Part shown: positions 33,513 to 41,383 of the stretch, piece by piece | Layout of the letters: every line of letters begins with the position of its first letter | How positions within the stretch are numbered: the first letter of the stretch is position 1 | Assembly: GCA_041678045.1 (NCBI GenBank) | Contig: JBAYOV010000008.1 | Location: forward strand, 17,823 to 81,822 | DNA length: 64,000 nt | DNA from: UBA2357 sp041678045 | GTDB taxonomy: Bacteria > Pseudomonadota > Gammaproteobacteria > Burkholderiales > Rhodocyclaceae | Reading direction: 5' to 3' | The notes under the pieces: model-generated | What the model saw: the letters and a program-made list of their open reading frames with translations, nothing else | What the model was told of the DNA's origin: nothing | Database searches by the model: none | Program-made: the position numbers and the translations under genes

Positions 33513-34089
33513 GAGTGTGATCAAGGAGGCCGACGAGATACAGCGCGCGGTCGAAATGGTGAGCCTGGGTGCGCGCATGCAGATGCTCGAGGCAGAGACC
33601 AATCTCAGCCGGGAGCGCCTGCTGAAGATCTACAAGGAGGTGCGCGGCATGTCGCCCCCCAAGGGCATGCTGCCGTTTTCCACCGACTGGTTCATGGCTT
33701 GGCAGCCCAACGTGCACTCCTCGCTGTTCATGGCCTTCTTCCGCTATTTCGAAGAGCACACCACGCTCAAGGGCCTGGATGCGATCCTGAAGGCTTATCA
33801 CCTGTACCTTGATCACATCGAGGCGCAGGCGATGGAGCCGGTGCTGAGCCTGACCCGCGCCTGGACCCTGGTGCGTTTCTTCGATGCCGACATGTTGCAG
33901 CAGACGCCCTGCACCCAGTGCGGCGGCCAGTTCATCACGCATGCTTACGATCCGGCAGCGCAGTTCGTGTGCGGCTTGTGCAACATGCCGTCCCGTGCGG
34001 GCAAGGGCAAGAAAGCCGCGCCCGAAGTCCGTTCGGTGGCCAAGACCCGCACCGCCAGCCGCAAGCGCGCAGCCACCCCGGTTGAATGA
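33502..34089 (+). CDS. flhC: Flagellar transcriptional regulator FlhC
   Basis: DNA-contacting partner of FlhD in the flagellar master regulator. The 195-residue protein has the zinc-binding cysteines in CTQCGGQF and CGLC near residues 138-161. The helical block ARMQMLEAETNLSRERLLKI near residue 25 is also typical. The C-terminal 30 residues are lysine- and arginine-rich. An ATG nine bases earlier (33493) is an alternative start. A clear terminator follows, separating flhDC from the FliA-controlled motAB genes. Confidence 0.95.
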   Translation: MKNKSVIKEADEIQRAVEMVSLGARMQMLEAETNLSRERLLKIYKEVRGMSPPKGMLPFSTDWFMAWQPNVHSSLFMAFFRYFEEHTTLKGLDAILKAYHLYLDHIEAQAMEPVLSLTRAWTLVRFFDADMLQQTPCTQCGGQFITHAYDPAAQFVCGLCNMPSRAGKGKKAAPEVRSVAKTRTASRKRAATPVE

Positions 34090-34112
34090 CCCCCTGTGGG
34101 GGGTGCCGGCCG

Positions 34113-34139
34113 AAAGACCGCCCGGAGCGGTCTTTTTTT
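34113..34139 (+). terminator. Intrinsic terminator of flhDC
   Basis: AAAGACCGC and GCGGTCTTT pair around a short GC loop and are followed by a run of T. It starts 24 bases after the flhC stop codon. Confidence 0.88.
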
Positions 34140-34151
34140 CGTCCGAAGCTG

Positions 34152-34178
34152 TCAAGTTTGCCTGCGGGTAGTCGATAA
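34152..34178 (+). promoter_or_regulatory. Sigma-28 (FliA) promoter of motAB
   Basis: TCAAGTTT (34152-34159), an 11-base spacer and GTCGATAA (34171-34178) match the flagellar sigma-28 consensus TAAAGTTT-N11-GCCGATAA at 14 of 16 positions. It lies between the flhDC terminator and motA, about 100 bases before the start codon, exactly where a class 3 promoter is expected. Confidence 0.8.
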
Positions 34179-34280
34179 TTCCGCTTACTGGCGGTTGACT
34201 GCATGCCCGGGCGGTCGCTTTGCGAACCCGCCCGGGATGATGGGTGCCACAGGCACGGATTCGAGTGAGGGGCTTCAGCA

Positions 34281-35135
34281 GTGTTTCTTCTTGTTGGCTA
34301 TGTGATCGTCCTGCTGGCATCGATCGGCACATACTCGCTGCACGGTAGCCTGATGGCGCTGTGGGTGCCGGTGGAATACGTTGCAATCATCGGACTGATG
34401 ATCGGTGGCTTTGTCGCCAGCAATGGCGGCAAGGCGATGAAGGCTACCCTCAAGGCCCTGCCCGGTGCGCTGAAGGGGTCGCCTTACAACAAGGCGATGT
34501 ACATGGACCTGCTGGCGCTGATGTACGAGTTGCTGGCGAAGGTGCGCAAGGAAGGTCTGATGTCCATCGAAGGTGACATCGAGAACCCTGAGCAGAGTCC
34601 GGTATTTTCCAAATATCCGAGCGTGATGGCCGACCACCATGCGGTCGAGTTCATGACCGACTACCTGCGTATGATGGTGGGGGGCAACCTCAACGCGTTC
34701 GAGATCGAGTCCCTGATGGATATGGAAATCGAGACCCATCACGAAGAGGCGCACGGGCCGGCACACGCCGTGGCAAAGACGGGTGATGCCTTGCCCGCAT
34801 TCGGCATTGTGGTTGCGGTGATGGGCGTGGTGAACGTGATGGGGTCGGTGGGCGAACCTCCGGCAGTGCTCGGCAAGATGATCGGTGGGGCGCTGGTGGG
34901 TACCTTCCTCGGCATCCTGCTGTCCTATGGTTTCGTGCAGCCGATTGCCGGTCAGCTGGAGCAGCGGGCAGAGGAAAGCGGCAAGATCTTCCAGTGCATC
35001 AAGGTGGTGTTGCTGGCCAGCATGAATGGTTATGCCCCGCAGGTGGCCGTGGAGTTCGGGCGCAAGGTGCTCACCTCCACCGAGCGGCCCACCTTTCTTG
35101 AACTCGAAGCCGACATCAAGAGCCGCAAGGGCTGA
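34281..35135 (+). CDS. motA: Flagellar motor stator protein MotA
   Basis: Four-helix membrane subunit of the proton-driven stator. The 284-residue protein starts at a GTG (FLLVGYVIVLLASIGTYSLH) and shows helices near residues 2-20, 32-50, 170-190 and 200-220. The cytoplasmic loop holds AKVRKEGLMSIE, the charged region that contacts FliG. The functional prolines are in VGEPPAVLGKMIGG and SYGFVQPIAG. motB follows after 44 bases. A sigma-28 promoter lies upstream. Confidence 0.95.
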   Translation: MFLLVGYVIVLLASIGTYSLHGSLMALWVPVEYVAIIGLMIGGFVASNGGKAMKATLKALPGALKGSPYNKAMYMDLLALMYELLAKVRKEGLMSIEGDIENPEQSPVFSKYPSVMADHHAVEFMTDYLRMMVGGNLNAFEIESLMDMEIETHHEEAHGPAHAVAKTGDALPAFGIVVAVMGVVNVMGSVGEPPAVLGKMIGGALVGTFLGILLSYGFVQPIAGQLEQRAEESGKIFQCIKVVLLASMNGYAPQVAVEFGRKVLTSTERPTFLELEADIKSRKG

Positions 35136-35179
35136 GTGGCGGCTGATGTGCACCCTCGCATGACTGAGCGCAACAAGGC

Positions 35180-36163
35180 ATGAGCGACGATACCCAGCAG
35201 CCCATCATCGTCAAGAAGATCAAGAAGGTCGTGGGGGGCGGCCACGGTGGCGCATGGAAGATTGCCTATGCGGACTTCGTCACCGCGATGATGGCCTTCT
35301 TCCTGCTGATGTGGCTGCTCGGCTCGACCGCACAGGGCGATCTCGAAGGTATTGCCGATCATTTCCAGAATCCGCTCAAGGTGGCGATGCAGGGCGGTGC
35401 GGGCACGGGCGACAGTTCGAGCGTGATTCCCGGCGGGGGTGAAGACTTGTCGCGCACGGTGGGGCAGGTGCGGCGGGGCACGGTCCAGGGTCGCGACACA
35501 CTGGCGCTCGATGCGGCCCGCGAGCGCTTTCAGGGCACCGCAGAGTTCGAGGCCGAGCTGCGCGAGCGCGGGCAACTGATCGACCTGAAGGGAAAGATCG
35601 AAGCCATCATCGAGGCCGATCCGCAGTTGCGCAGTTTCAAGAACCAGATACTGATGGACATTACTTCAGAAGGTTTGCGCATCCAGATCGTGGATGAGCG
35701 CAACCGGCCGATGTTCGCGCTGTCCAGCGCCGAACTTCAGCCTTATACCCGCACGCTGCTGAGAGCCATCGGGCGGGCCTTGAACGATGTGGAAAACCGC
35801 CTCAGCCTGTCCGGCCACACCGATGCCACCCCCTTTTCGGGCGGGGATCGGGGTTTCTCCAACTGGGAGCTGTCCAGCATGCGGGCGAATACCTCGCGCC
35901 GGGAGTTGATCGCGGGTGGCCTGGAGAGCGGCAAGGTGGTGCGGGTGGTGGGGCTGGCCGATACCATCCCGTTCAAGAAGGATGACCCGTTCGATGCCTC
36001 CAACCGGCGCATCAGCATCATCGTGATGAACCGCAAGACCGAGGAGGCTTTCCGCGCCCAGGGCGAGGAGGGCGTGGATCAGGACGAGGTCGATGTCGCA
36101 CCGGCTTTTGATGCCGATACCCTGCGCCGCTCGATCGAAGAGCGGGCGCGTCAGCCCGGTTGA
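35180..36163 (+). CDS. motB: Flagellar motor stator protein MotB
   Basis: Stator subunit with one membrane helix and a periplasmic peptidoglycan-binding OmpA/MotB domain. The proton-carrying Asp32 is in YADFVTAMMAFFLLMWLL. The OmpA-type motif LSLSGHTDATPF and the NRRISIIVMN end lie in the last third. Length is 327 residues. The position of Asp32 equals that in E. coli MotB, which supports a proton-driven rather than sodium-driven stator. The tail after the OmpA domain is acidic and polar. Confidence 0.95.
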   Translation: MSDDTQQPIIVKKIKKVVGGGHGGAWKIAYADFVTAMMAFFLLMWLLGSTAQGDLEGIADHFQNPLKVAMQGGAGTGDSSSVIPGGGEDLSRTVGQVRRGTVQGRDTLALDAARERFQGTAEFEAELRERGQLIDLKGKIEAIIEADPQLRSFKNQILMDITSEGLRIQIVDERNRPMFALSSAELQPYTRTLLRAIGRALNDVENRLSLSGHTDATPFSGGDRGFSNWELSSMRANTSRRELIAGGLESGKVVRVVGLADTIPFKKDDPFDASNRRISIIVMNRKTEEAFRAQGEEGVDQDEVDVAPAFDADTLRRSIEERARQPG

Positions 36164-36173
36164 GCGATCCTGC

Positions 36174-36200
36174 TTAAGTTGGCGTGCGGGCGGCCGTTAA
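36174..36200 (+). promoter_or_regulatory. Sigma-28 (FliA) promoter of the CheA-like gene
   Basis: TTAAGTTG (36174-36181), an 11-base spacer and GCCGTTAA (36193-36200) match the sigma-28 consensus at 13 of 16 positions, with seven of eight in the -10 part. The ATG of the following gene is 34 bases away, giving a short leader. Confidence 0.7.
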
Positions 36201-36233
36201 ACCGTCTGTACCCACAGCACGCGGCCAACCGCA

Positions 36234-37961
36234 ATGTCACTCACACCAGAATCCATCCAGCAGACCTTTCTGACCGAGGGCGAGGAACTCGTCGGCCTCG
36301 CAGAGCGCTGCGCATGGACGTCGGCTCCGGACGAGCAGGCGGTGTCCGAGCTGATCCGCTGCGTGCATGGTCTGAAGGGCGCAGCTGCGTCGGTGGGGTT
36401 TGGTGACTTCGCGGATTTTGCTGCAGCGCTGGAGACCCAGTGCCGGCGGATGGGGGCGCATGGCGATGATGCGCTGCGCGAGTGCGTGCTCGATGCGCTC
36501 GCCTTCCTGCAGCAGTGGCTGGGCGCCTTGCGAGCCGCCCAGGCCCCCGGCGTGGCACGCATCCGTGCCCAGCGTGCGCGTCTGGAGCGGGGCAACGATG
36601 CTGCCCCGCCGGCCGGTGACCGCTTGTCGCCCGCCGTGCAGCCTGCTGCATCGACGGCGGCGCGGCACCTGCGCATTGTTTATGCCACCGGGCGCATGCT
36701 GATCGGCGCGGAGCTGATTCAGGAGCATGTGCTCGAGACCCTGGCGCAGGCAGGGCGTGTGCTGTCGGTGCAGCCGCCCGATGCAGAAACGGGTGACAGG
36801 CAATGGCAACTGGAGTGTGAAACTCCGTTGGATGACCGTGCGTTGAGCGCGCTTTTCGATCAACTCGCCGAACCCGGCAGCCTGAAGGTGGAGGAGGTGG
36901 GGCCGGAGCGCGCGCGTCCGGAGCCCGAACCCGGGCCTGCCTCCGCACAGGTACAGGCGTATGTCACGGTGCGTCTCGGGCAGCACTGGTTTGCGGTGGA
37001 GGACAGGGCAGTGCATTCGGCCCTGTCGCCCGGAGAGTGTCTGACTTTGCCCGGTGCCGGGATGGCCGTGGTGCTGGACGATCAGTTGCTACCCTTGGTC
37101 GTGCCCGTGCGTCTGCCGGAGCTGGAGATACAGATGCAGGCGGAGGCGGCTACCGTGAGCACGGTGCTGGTGCTGCGGGCGCAGTCCGGTCTGTTTGGTC
37201 TCCTGTGCGATGAACTGGGCGAACTCCTGCCCGGGGAGAACGACGACCTGAAACGTCTCGGTCGCGCCGCTACCCTCCATCAGGCACGCTTCATCGACGG
37301 CGCGCTGCGCCTTGAGGATGGCTGGCTGCCGGTGCTCGCACCGGACGAGTTGCTGGCATTGCACGCCGATGGCGAGGGCCTGCAGGAAACCATGGCACAA
37401 CGGTCGGTCGAAGAGGCGGTCGGGCGTGTGCTGCCAGAATGCATCGCGCAGCTTGAGGCCCTCGGCAATCGCCTGGAGGCGCCTGCACAACAGGCCGGCC
37501 CGGACCTGCTGGCGGGCATGGGGGGGGTGCTGGCACGCATGGGGGCGCTCGTGGTGAATGCGCGCCTTGCACCGTCCGACGGTGCGCAGTTGTCTGTGCA
37601 TGCGCTGGCCACCCGGATCAGTGCCGAGTTGGCCTGCCTGCGGGGGCTGCTCCATCCGCTTGAGCAAAGCCTGCACGAAGCGTCCGATGAGTGGCTGCGT
37701 GCCGGGGCGGCACTGCGCGCCAGTCTCGCACGCCTGGTCGGCCTGCTGGACACCGTGGACAGTTGTGCGCGCCCTGAGCAAGGCGTTTTGCCGCGCTCTG
37801 AACGTTTTTCGGTGCGAGAAACTGCGCGCTCGGCGACAATAGCGGCAGACGCGCAGAAATCCGTGCGCAGCAGCCGGGGCAAAAGCCGACCGCAGGCGCG
37901 TGGGCGTGCCGGTCACCCCGGCCGCTCCCTTGAGAATGAATGGAATGCACAGGACCCATGA
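36234..37961 (+). CDS. CheA-like chemotaxis protein lacking the histidine-kinase core
   Basis: A 575-residue protein in the chemotaxis cluster. An N-terminal HPt domain (residues about 1-100) has the phosphorylatable His45 in CVHGLKGAAASVGF. A segment at about 143-220 looks like the regulatory domain that follows HPt in many CheA proteins. Residues about 240-375 look like a CheW/CheA-P5 domain (AYVTVRLGQHWFAV, LFGLLCDELGELLPG). A helical region and a basic tail follow. No dimerisation domain and no HATPase boxes are present, so it cannot phosphorylate itself. A full CheA is encoded ten kilobases downstream. It might be a phosphate sink or relay, or an array scaffold; its role is unknown. Its last bases overlap cheR (ATGA). 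Confidence 0.7.
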   Translation: MSLTPESIQQTFLTEGEELVGLAERCAWTSAPDEQAVSELIRCVHGLKGAAASVGFGDFADFAAALETQCRRMGAHGDDALRECVLDALAFLQQWLGALRAAQAPGVARIRAQRARLERGNDAAPPAGDRLSPAVQPAASTAARHLRIVYATGRMLIGAELIQEHVLETLAQAGRVLSVQPPDAETGDRQWQLECETPLDDRALSALFDQLAEPGSLKVEEVGPERARPEPEPGPASAQVQAYVTVRLGQHWFAVEDRAVHSALSPGECLTLPGAGMAVVLDDQLLPLVVPVRLPELEIQMQAEAATVSTVLVLRAQSGLFGLLCDELGELLPGENDDLKRLGRAATLHQARFIDGALRLEDGWLPVLAPDELLALHADGEGLQETMAQRSVEEAVGRVLPECIAQLEALGNRLEAPAQQAGPDLLAGMGGVLARMGALVVNARLAPSDGAQLSVHALATRISAELACLRGLLHPLEQSLHEASDEWLRAGAALRASLARLVGLLDTVDSCARPEQGVLPRSERFSVRETARSATIAADAQKSVRSSRGKSRPQARGRAGHPGRSLENEWNAQDP

Positions 37962-38884
37962 CCCTGAAAGATGACCGCCCCGGCCCGGGCGCCCGCCCGG
38001 TGCATTCGCTGACATCGGACGTGCTGTCAGCCGTGCGTGCCGCCGGCCTGGCCACCGCTTCCGATGCAAAGCGCGAGTTCGAATTCACTGCGGCCGATTT
38101 CGACCGCATCAAGCGACTCATTCACGAACATGCCGGCATCGTGCTTTCGCCGACCAAGCAGGACATGGTGTATGGGCGGCTCGCCCGTCGCCTGCGCGAC
38201 CGTCGCCTGCGCAACTTTGCCGAGTATCTGGACCGTCTGTCGGGCGATCGCATGGAGTGGGAAGCCTTCGTCAATGCGCTGACCACCAACCTGACCTCCT
38301 TTTTCAGGGAGGCCCACCATTTCGACATCCTGACCGAGCGTCTGAAGAAACCCGGCATCGACCGCCCCTACCAGATCTGGTGCTGCGCTGCTTCCACCGG
38401 GGAAGAGGCGTACTCGCTGGCCATGACCGCGTGCGAGGCCTTTGCCACGCTGTCGCCGCCGGTGCGCATCGTCGCCACCGACATCAACACCACGGTGCTG
38501 GCCGATGCCCGCCGGGGTGTGTACGGTGAGGATCGGGTGGTCGGACTCAAGCCCGGTTACCTGAAGAAGTATTTCGTGCCTGATAGTGGGGGTACGTACC
38601 GGGTGAAGGCCGAGTTGCAGCGTCTGGTCACCTTTTCGCGGCTGAACCTGCTCGAAACCGGTTGGTCGGTGAAGGGGCCGCTGGATGCGATCTTCTGCCG
38701 CAATGTGATGATCTACTTCGACAAACGGACCCAGTACGACATCCTCAAGCGTTTCGTGCCCCTGCTCAAACCGGATGGCGCGCTGTTCGCCGGGCACTCC
38801 GAAAGTTTTCTGCACGCTGCCGACCTGTTCAAGCCACTCGGGCGGACGGTGTATCAGCGTGCGGATGTTGCGGGCAAAGCATGA
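37958..38884 (+). CDS. cheR: Chemotaxis protein methyltransferase CheR
   Basis: SAM-dependent methyltransferase that methylates glutamates on chemoreceptors during adaptation. An N-terminal helical domain (FDRIKRLIHEHAGIVLSPTK) is followed by the catalytic domain with NLTSFFREAHHFD, CCAASTGEEAYSLAM and DAIFCRNVMIYFD. A leader of about 45 residues precedes the conserved part. The ATG at 37958 has CAGGA five bases before it and overlaps the preceding stop. Length is 308 residues. No C-terminal pentapeptide tether is needed by CheR itself, and none is obvious on the adjacent MCP. Confidence 0.94.
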   Translation: MTLKDDRPGPGARPVHSLTSDVLSAVRAAGLATASDAKREFEFTAADFDRIKRLIHEHAGIVLSPTKQDMVYGRLARRLRDRRLRNFAEYLDRLSGDRMEWEAFVNALTTNLTSFFREAHHFDILTERLKKPGIDRPYQIWCCAASTGEEAYSLAMTACEAFATLSPPVRIVATDINTTVLADARRGVYGEDRVVGLKPGYLKKYFVPDSGGTYRVKAELQRLVTFSRLNLLETGWSVKGPLDAIFCRNVMIYFDKRTQYDILKRFVPLLKPDGALFAGHSESFLHAADLFKPLGRTVYQRADVAGKA

Positions 38885-38903
38885 ATCCTCGGTGCATTGA
38901 ACG

Positions 38904-39533
38904 ATGAATCCGGCGTTGCGTGCCCCGCCCCGTGCGCTGATCTTTCTTGGTGCATCTACCGGTGGAACCGAGGCCATCAAGGTGGTGCTGCAGGCCTTGC
39001 CGGCATCCACCCCGCCGGTGCTGATCGTGCAGCACATGCCGGAAATGTTCACCGACGCCTTTGCGCGTCGGCTCGATGGGCTGAGCGCGATGCATGTGAA
39101 GCAGGCTGACGACGGGGAGGCCGTGCTCGGGGGGACGGTGTATGTGGCCCCCGGACACTCGCATCTGTCCATCGTGCGGGGACCCTCCGGTTACGCCTGT
39201 CGTCTGCGCAAGGAGCCTCCGGTCAACCGCCATCGCCCTTCGGTGGATGTGTTGTTCGAGTCGGCCGCCGCGCATGTGGGAGTACCGATGGTGGGCGTGC
39301 TGCTCACCGGCATGGGCAAGGACGGCGCCGGGGGCCTGCTGGCGATGAGGAAAAAAGGCGCCTGGACAATTGCGCAGGACGAGGCCAGTTGCGTGGTGTT
39401 CGGCATGCCACGCGAGGCGATCCGCTTGGGTGCGGCCTGCGAGGTGGTATCTTTGGATCAGGTGGCCAGTGCCATCGCGCGCAGGGTGGGTGAGCTGCGG
39501 CCGGTTGGCAGTGTGCCGACATCCGGTGCCTGA
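38904..39533 (+). CDS. CheB-type methylesterase without receiver domain
   Basis: A 209-residue protein that is only the catalytic domain of CheB, which removes methyl esters from receptors or deamidates glutamines. The triad residues are visible: serine in GASTGGTEA, histidine in QHMPEMFT and aspartate in LTGMGKDGAGG. The N-terminal receiver of normal CheB is missing; the protein begins MNPALRAPPRALIFLGAST. The activity would then not be switched by phosphorylation in the usual way, and other control would be needed. It follows cheR by 19 bases. Confidence 0.88.
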   Translation: MNPALRAPPRALIFLGASTGGTEAIKVVLQALPASTPPVLIVQHMPEMFTDAFARRLDGLSAMHVKQADDGEAVLGGTVYVAPGHSHLSIVRGPSGYACRLRKEPPVNRHRPSVDVLFESAAAHVGVPMVGVLLTGMGKDGAGGLLAMRKKGAWTIAQDEASCVVFGMPREAIRLGAACEVVSLDQVASAIARRVGELRPVGSVPTSGA

Positions 39534-39563
39534 CTCGGTGTGCCTGCATTTGCACAAAAAGAT

Positions 39564-39591
39564 TAAAGAAACGCTGCAGATGCGCCGATAG
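39564..39591 (+). promoter_or_regulatory. Probable sigma-28 promoter of the MCP gene
   Basis: TAAAG (39564-39568) and GCCGATAG (39584-39591) resemble the sigma-28 elements; the -10 part matches seven of eight positions. The spacing is one base longer than the consensus. It lies 37 bases before the MCP start codon. Confidence 0.5.
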
Positions 39592-39628
39592 GGTGTGCAA
39601 GGGTGAATGGAGTGAGTGAGGTGTGATC

Positions 39629-41302
39629 ATGCCGCTTTGGATGATGGCCATCGTGTCGGGGGGTCTGGTAGCGCTTGCCGGTGGCGGCATCACCGCATCG
39701 GTGGCCCCGCTGGGGCCGTGGCTGGTGCTGGCGCATGTCGGGCTGGGCGGGCTGGTGATGCTGGTCCTGCTGCTGGTCGGTGCGTCGGCCAAACGGCCCA
39801 TGACCGAGCTGGCGACCGTGATCGAGCAGATGCACTTCGATGGCGACCTGTCGCGGCGCGCACCCCGCCTTCCTGGCGCGGCCGGGCGTTGCGCGCAGGC
39901 CTTCAACCGGCTCATCGAAAGCTTTCAGGGCATCGTCGGAAAGGTGATCTACGATGCGCAACGGGTGGCCGAGGCTGCCGAAAACCTGTCGCGCGACGCC
40001 GGTCATGTGGCTGACGGCTCGACCCAGCAGCGCAGCGTGTCCGAAGGCATGGTGCAGTCCATCGAGCAGATGACCGCCGGGGTGGGCGCGGTCGCCGAGC
40101 ATGCCCACCAGACGGCGGCAAATGCCCAGCAGGCGCGCGAGCTGTCCCAGCAGGGCGCGCGCATCGTCACGCAGGCCTCCAGCGAGATCGAACAGATTGC
40201 CCGCTCGGTGGATGAGTCGGCCCGGCTCATCTCCGAACTGGGCCAGCGCTCGGAGGCGATCAACGGCATCATCAAGGTGATCCGCGAGATTGCCGAGCAG
40301 ACCAACCTGCTGGCGCTCAATGCGGCCATCGAGGCCGCCCGCGCCGGCGAGCAGGGGCGGGGTTTTGCGGTGGTGGCCGACGAGGTGCGCAAGCTCGCCG
40401 AACGAACATCATCGGCCACCAGCGAGATTGGCAGCATGATCGTGGCGATACAGGAAGGCACCCGCTCGGCGATCGAGGCCATCCACCACGACAGCGAGCA
40501 GGCGCGAGTGGGGGCCGAACTGGCACGCAACGCGGCGGCCTCGCTGGAGCAGATCAACATTGGCGCACAGGAAACCATGGAGAAGGTGGATGGCATTGCG
40601 GTCGCCATCTCGCAGCAAAGCCGTGAGGCCGAGAACGTGGTTGCCCAGGTGCGCGAGATCATGGACATGAGCGACCGCAACACCCAGGGGGCGGCTGCGA
40701 CCCTGGACGAGGCCCGGCAGCTGGAGGGGCTGGCGGCAAATCTGCATGAAATCAGCAAGGTGTTCAGGCTGGGTGCGGCGGGCGAGCGCTCCATGCAGGT
40801 GCATCGGCGCATGCCGGAGGTGGTCACGGCCGCAGCCGGCAAGCTCGCGGCGGTGCTGGAGTCCGCAATCCGCAGTGGCCAGATCACCGAGGAGGCGTTG
40901 TTCGACCGAAACTACCGGCCGATTGCCAGCACCGATCCGCAAAAGTACAACACCCGCTTCGATGCGCTCACCGACAGGCTGTTTCCGGCGGTGCAGGAAG
41001 CGGTTCTGGAAACCGATGAGCATCTGGTGTATGCAATCGGTTGCGATCAGCGCGGTTACGTGCCGACTCACAACAAGCGCTTTTCGCAGGCGCTCACCGG
41101 AGACCGGGCGCATGACTTTGTGCATAACCGCACGAAACGCATTTTCGACGATCCGGTCGGAAGGCAGTGCGGTGCGCATGAACTGCCTTTCCTGATCCAG
41201 ACCTACCGCCGTGACACCGGTGAGATCATGCACGACATTTCGGCGCCCATTCATGTGAATGGTCGCCATTGGGGCGGCTTCCGGATAGGCTATCGGGCCT
41301 GA
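39629..41302 (+). CDS. Methyl-accepting chemotaxis protein with C-terminal sensor-like domain
   Basis: A 557-residue chemoreceptor. Two short hydrophobic segments at residues about 3-20 and 29-50 anchor it with almost no periplasmic part. A short HAMP-like linker and the methylation and signalling helices follow, with the hairpin tip EIAEQTNLLALNAAIEAARA near residue 220. After the signalling domain, residues about 400-557 form a separate soluble domain with LFDRNYRPIAST, RGYVPTHNKRFSQ and HWGGFRIGYRA. It resembles a conserved C-terminal domain seen on many proteobacterial receptors. Sensing is thus probably cytoplasmic. GAGG lies seven bases before the ATG at 39629. Confidence 0.88.
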   Translation: MPLWMMAIVSGGLVALAGGGITASVAPLGPWLVLAHVGLGGLVMLVLLLVGASAKRPMTELATVIEQMHFDGDLSRRAPRLPGAAGRCAQAFNRLIESFQGIVGKVIYDAQRVAEAAENLSRDAGHVADGSTQQRSVSEGMVQSIEQMTAGVGAVAEHAHQTAANAQQARELSQQGARIVTQASSEIEQIARSVDESARLISELGQRSEAINGIIKVIREIAEQTNLLALNAAIEAARAGEQGRGFAVVADEVRKLAERTSSATSEIGSMIVAIQEGTRSAIEAIHHDSEQARVGAELARNAAASLEQINIGAQETMEKVDGIAVAISQQSREAENVVAQVREIMDMSDRNTQGAAATLDEARQLEGLAANLHEISKVFRLGAAGERSMQVHRRMPEVVTAAAGKLAAVLESAIRSGQITEEALFDRNYRPIASTDPQKYNTRFDALTDRLFPAVQEAVLETDEHLVYAIGCDQRGYVPTHNKRFSQALTGDRAHDFVHNRTKRIFDDPVGRQCGAHELPFLIQTYRRDTGEIMHDISAPIHVNGRHWGGFRIGYRA

Positions 41303-41383
41303 GCGCACTGGACGCTGCAACACACTGAACGATGAACGAAACCACCATGACTTGCCGGATGCAACTGCCCGCTGGAGATACCC

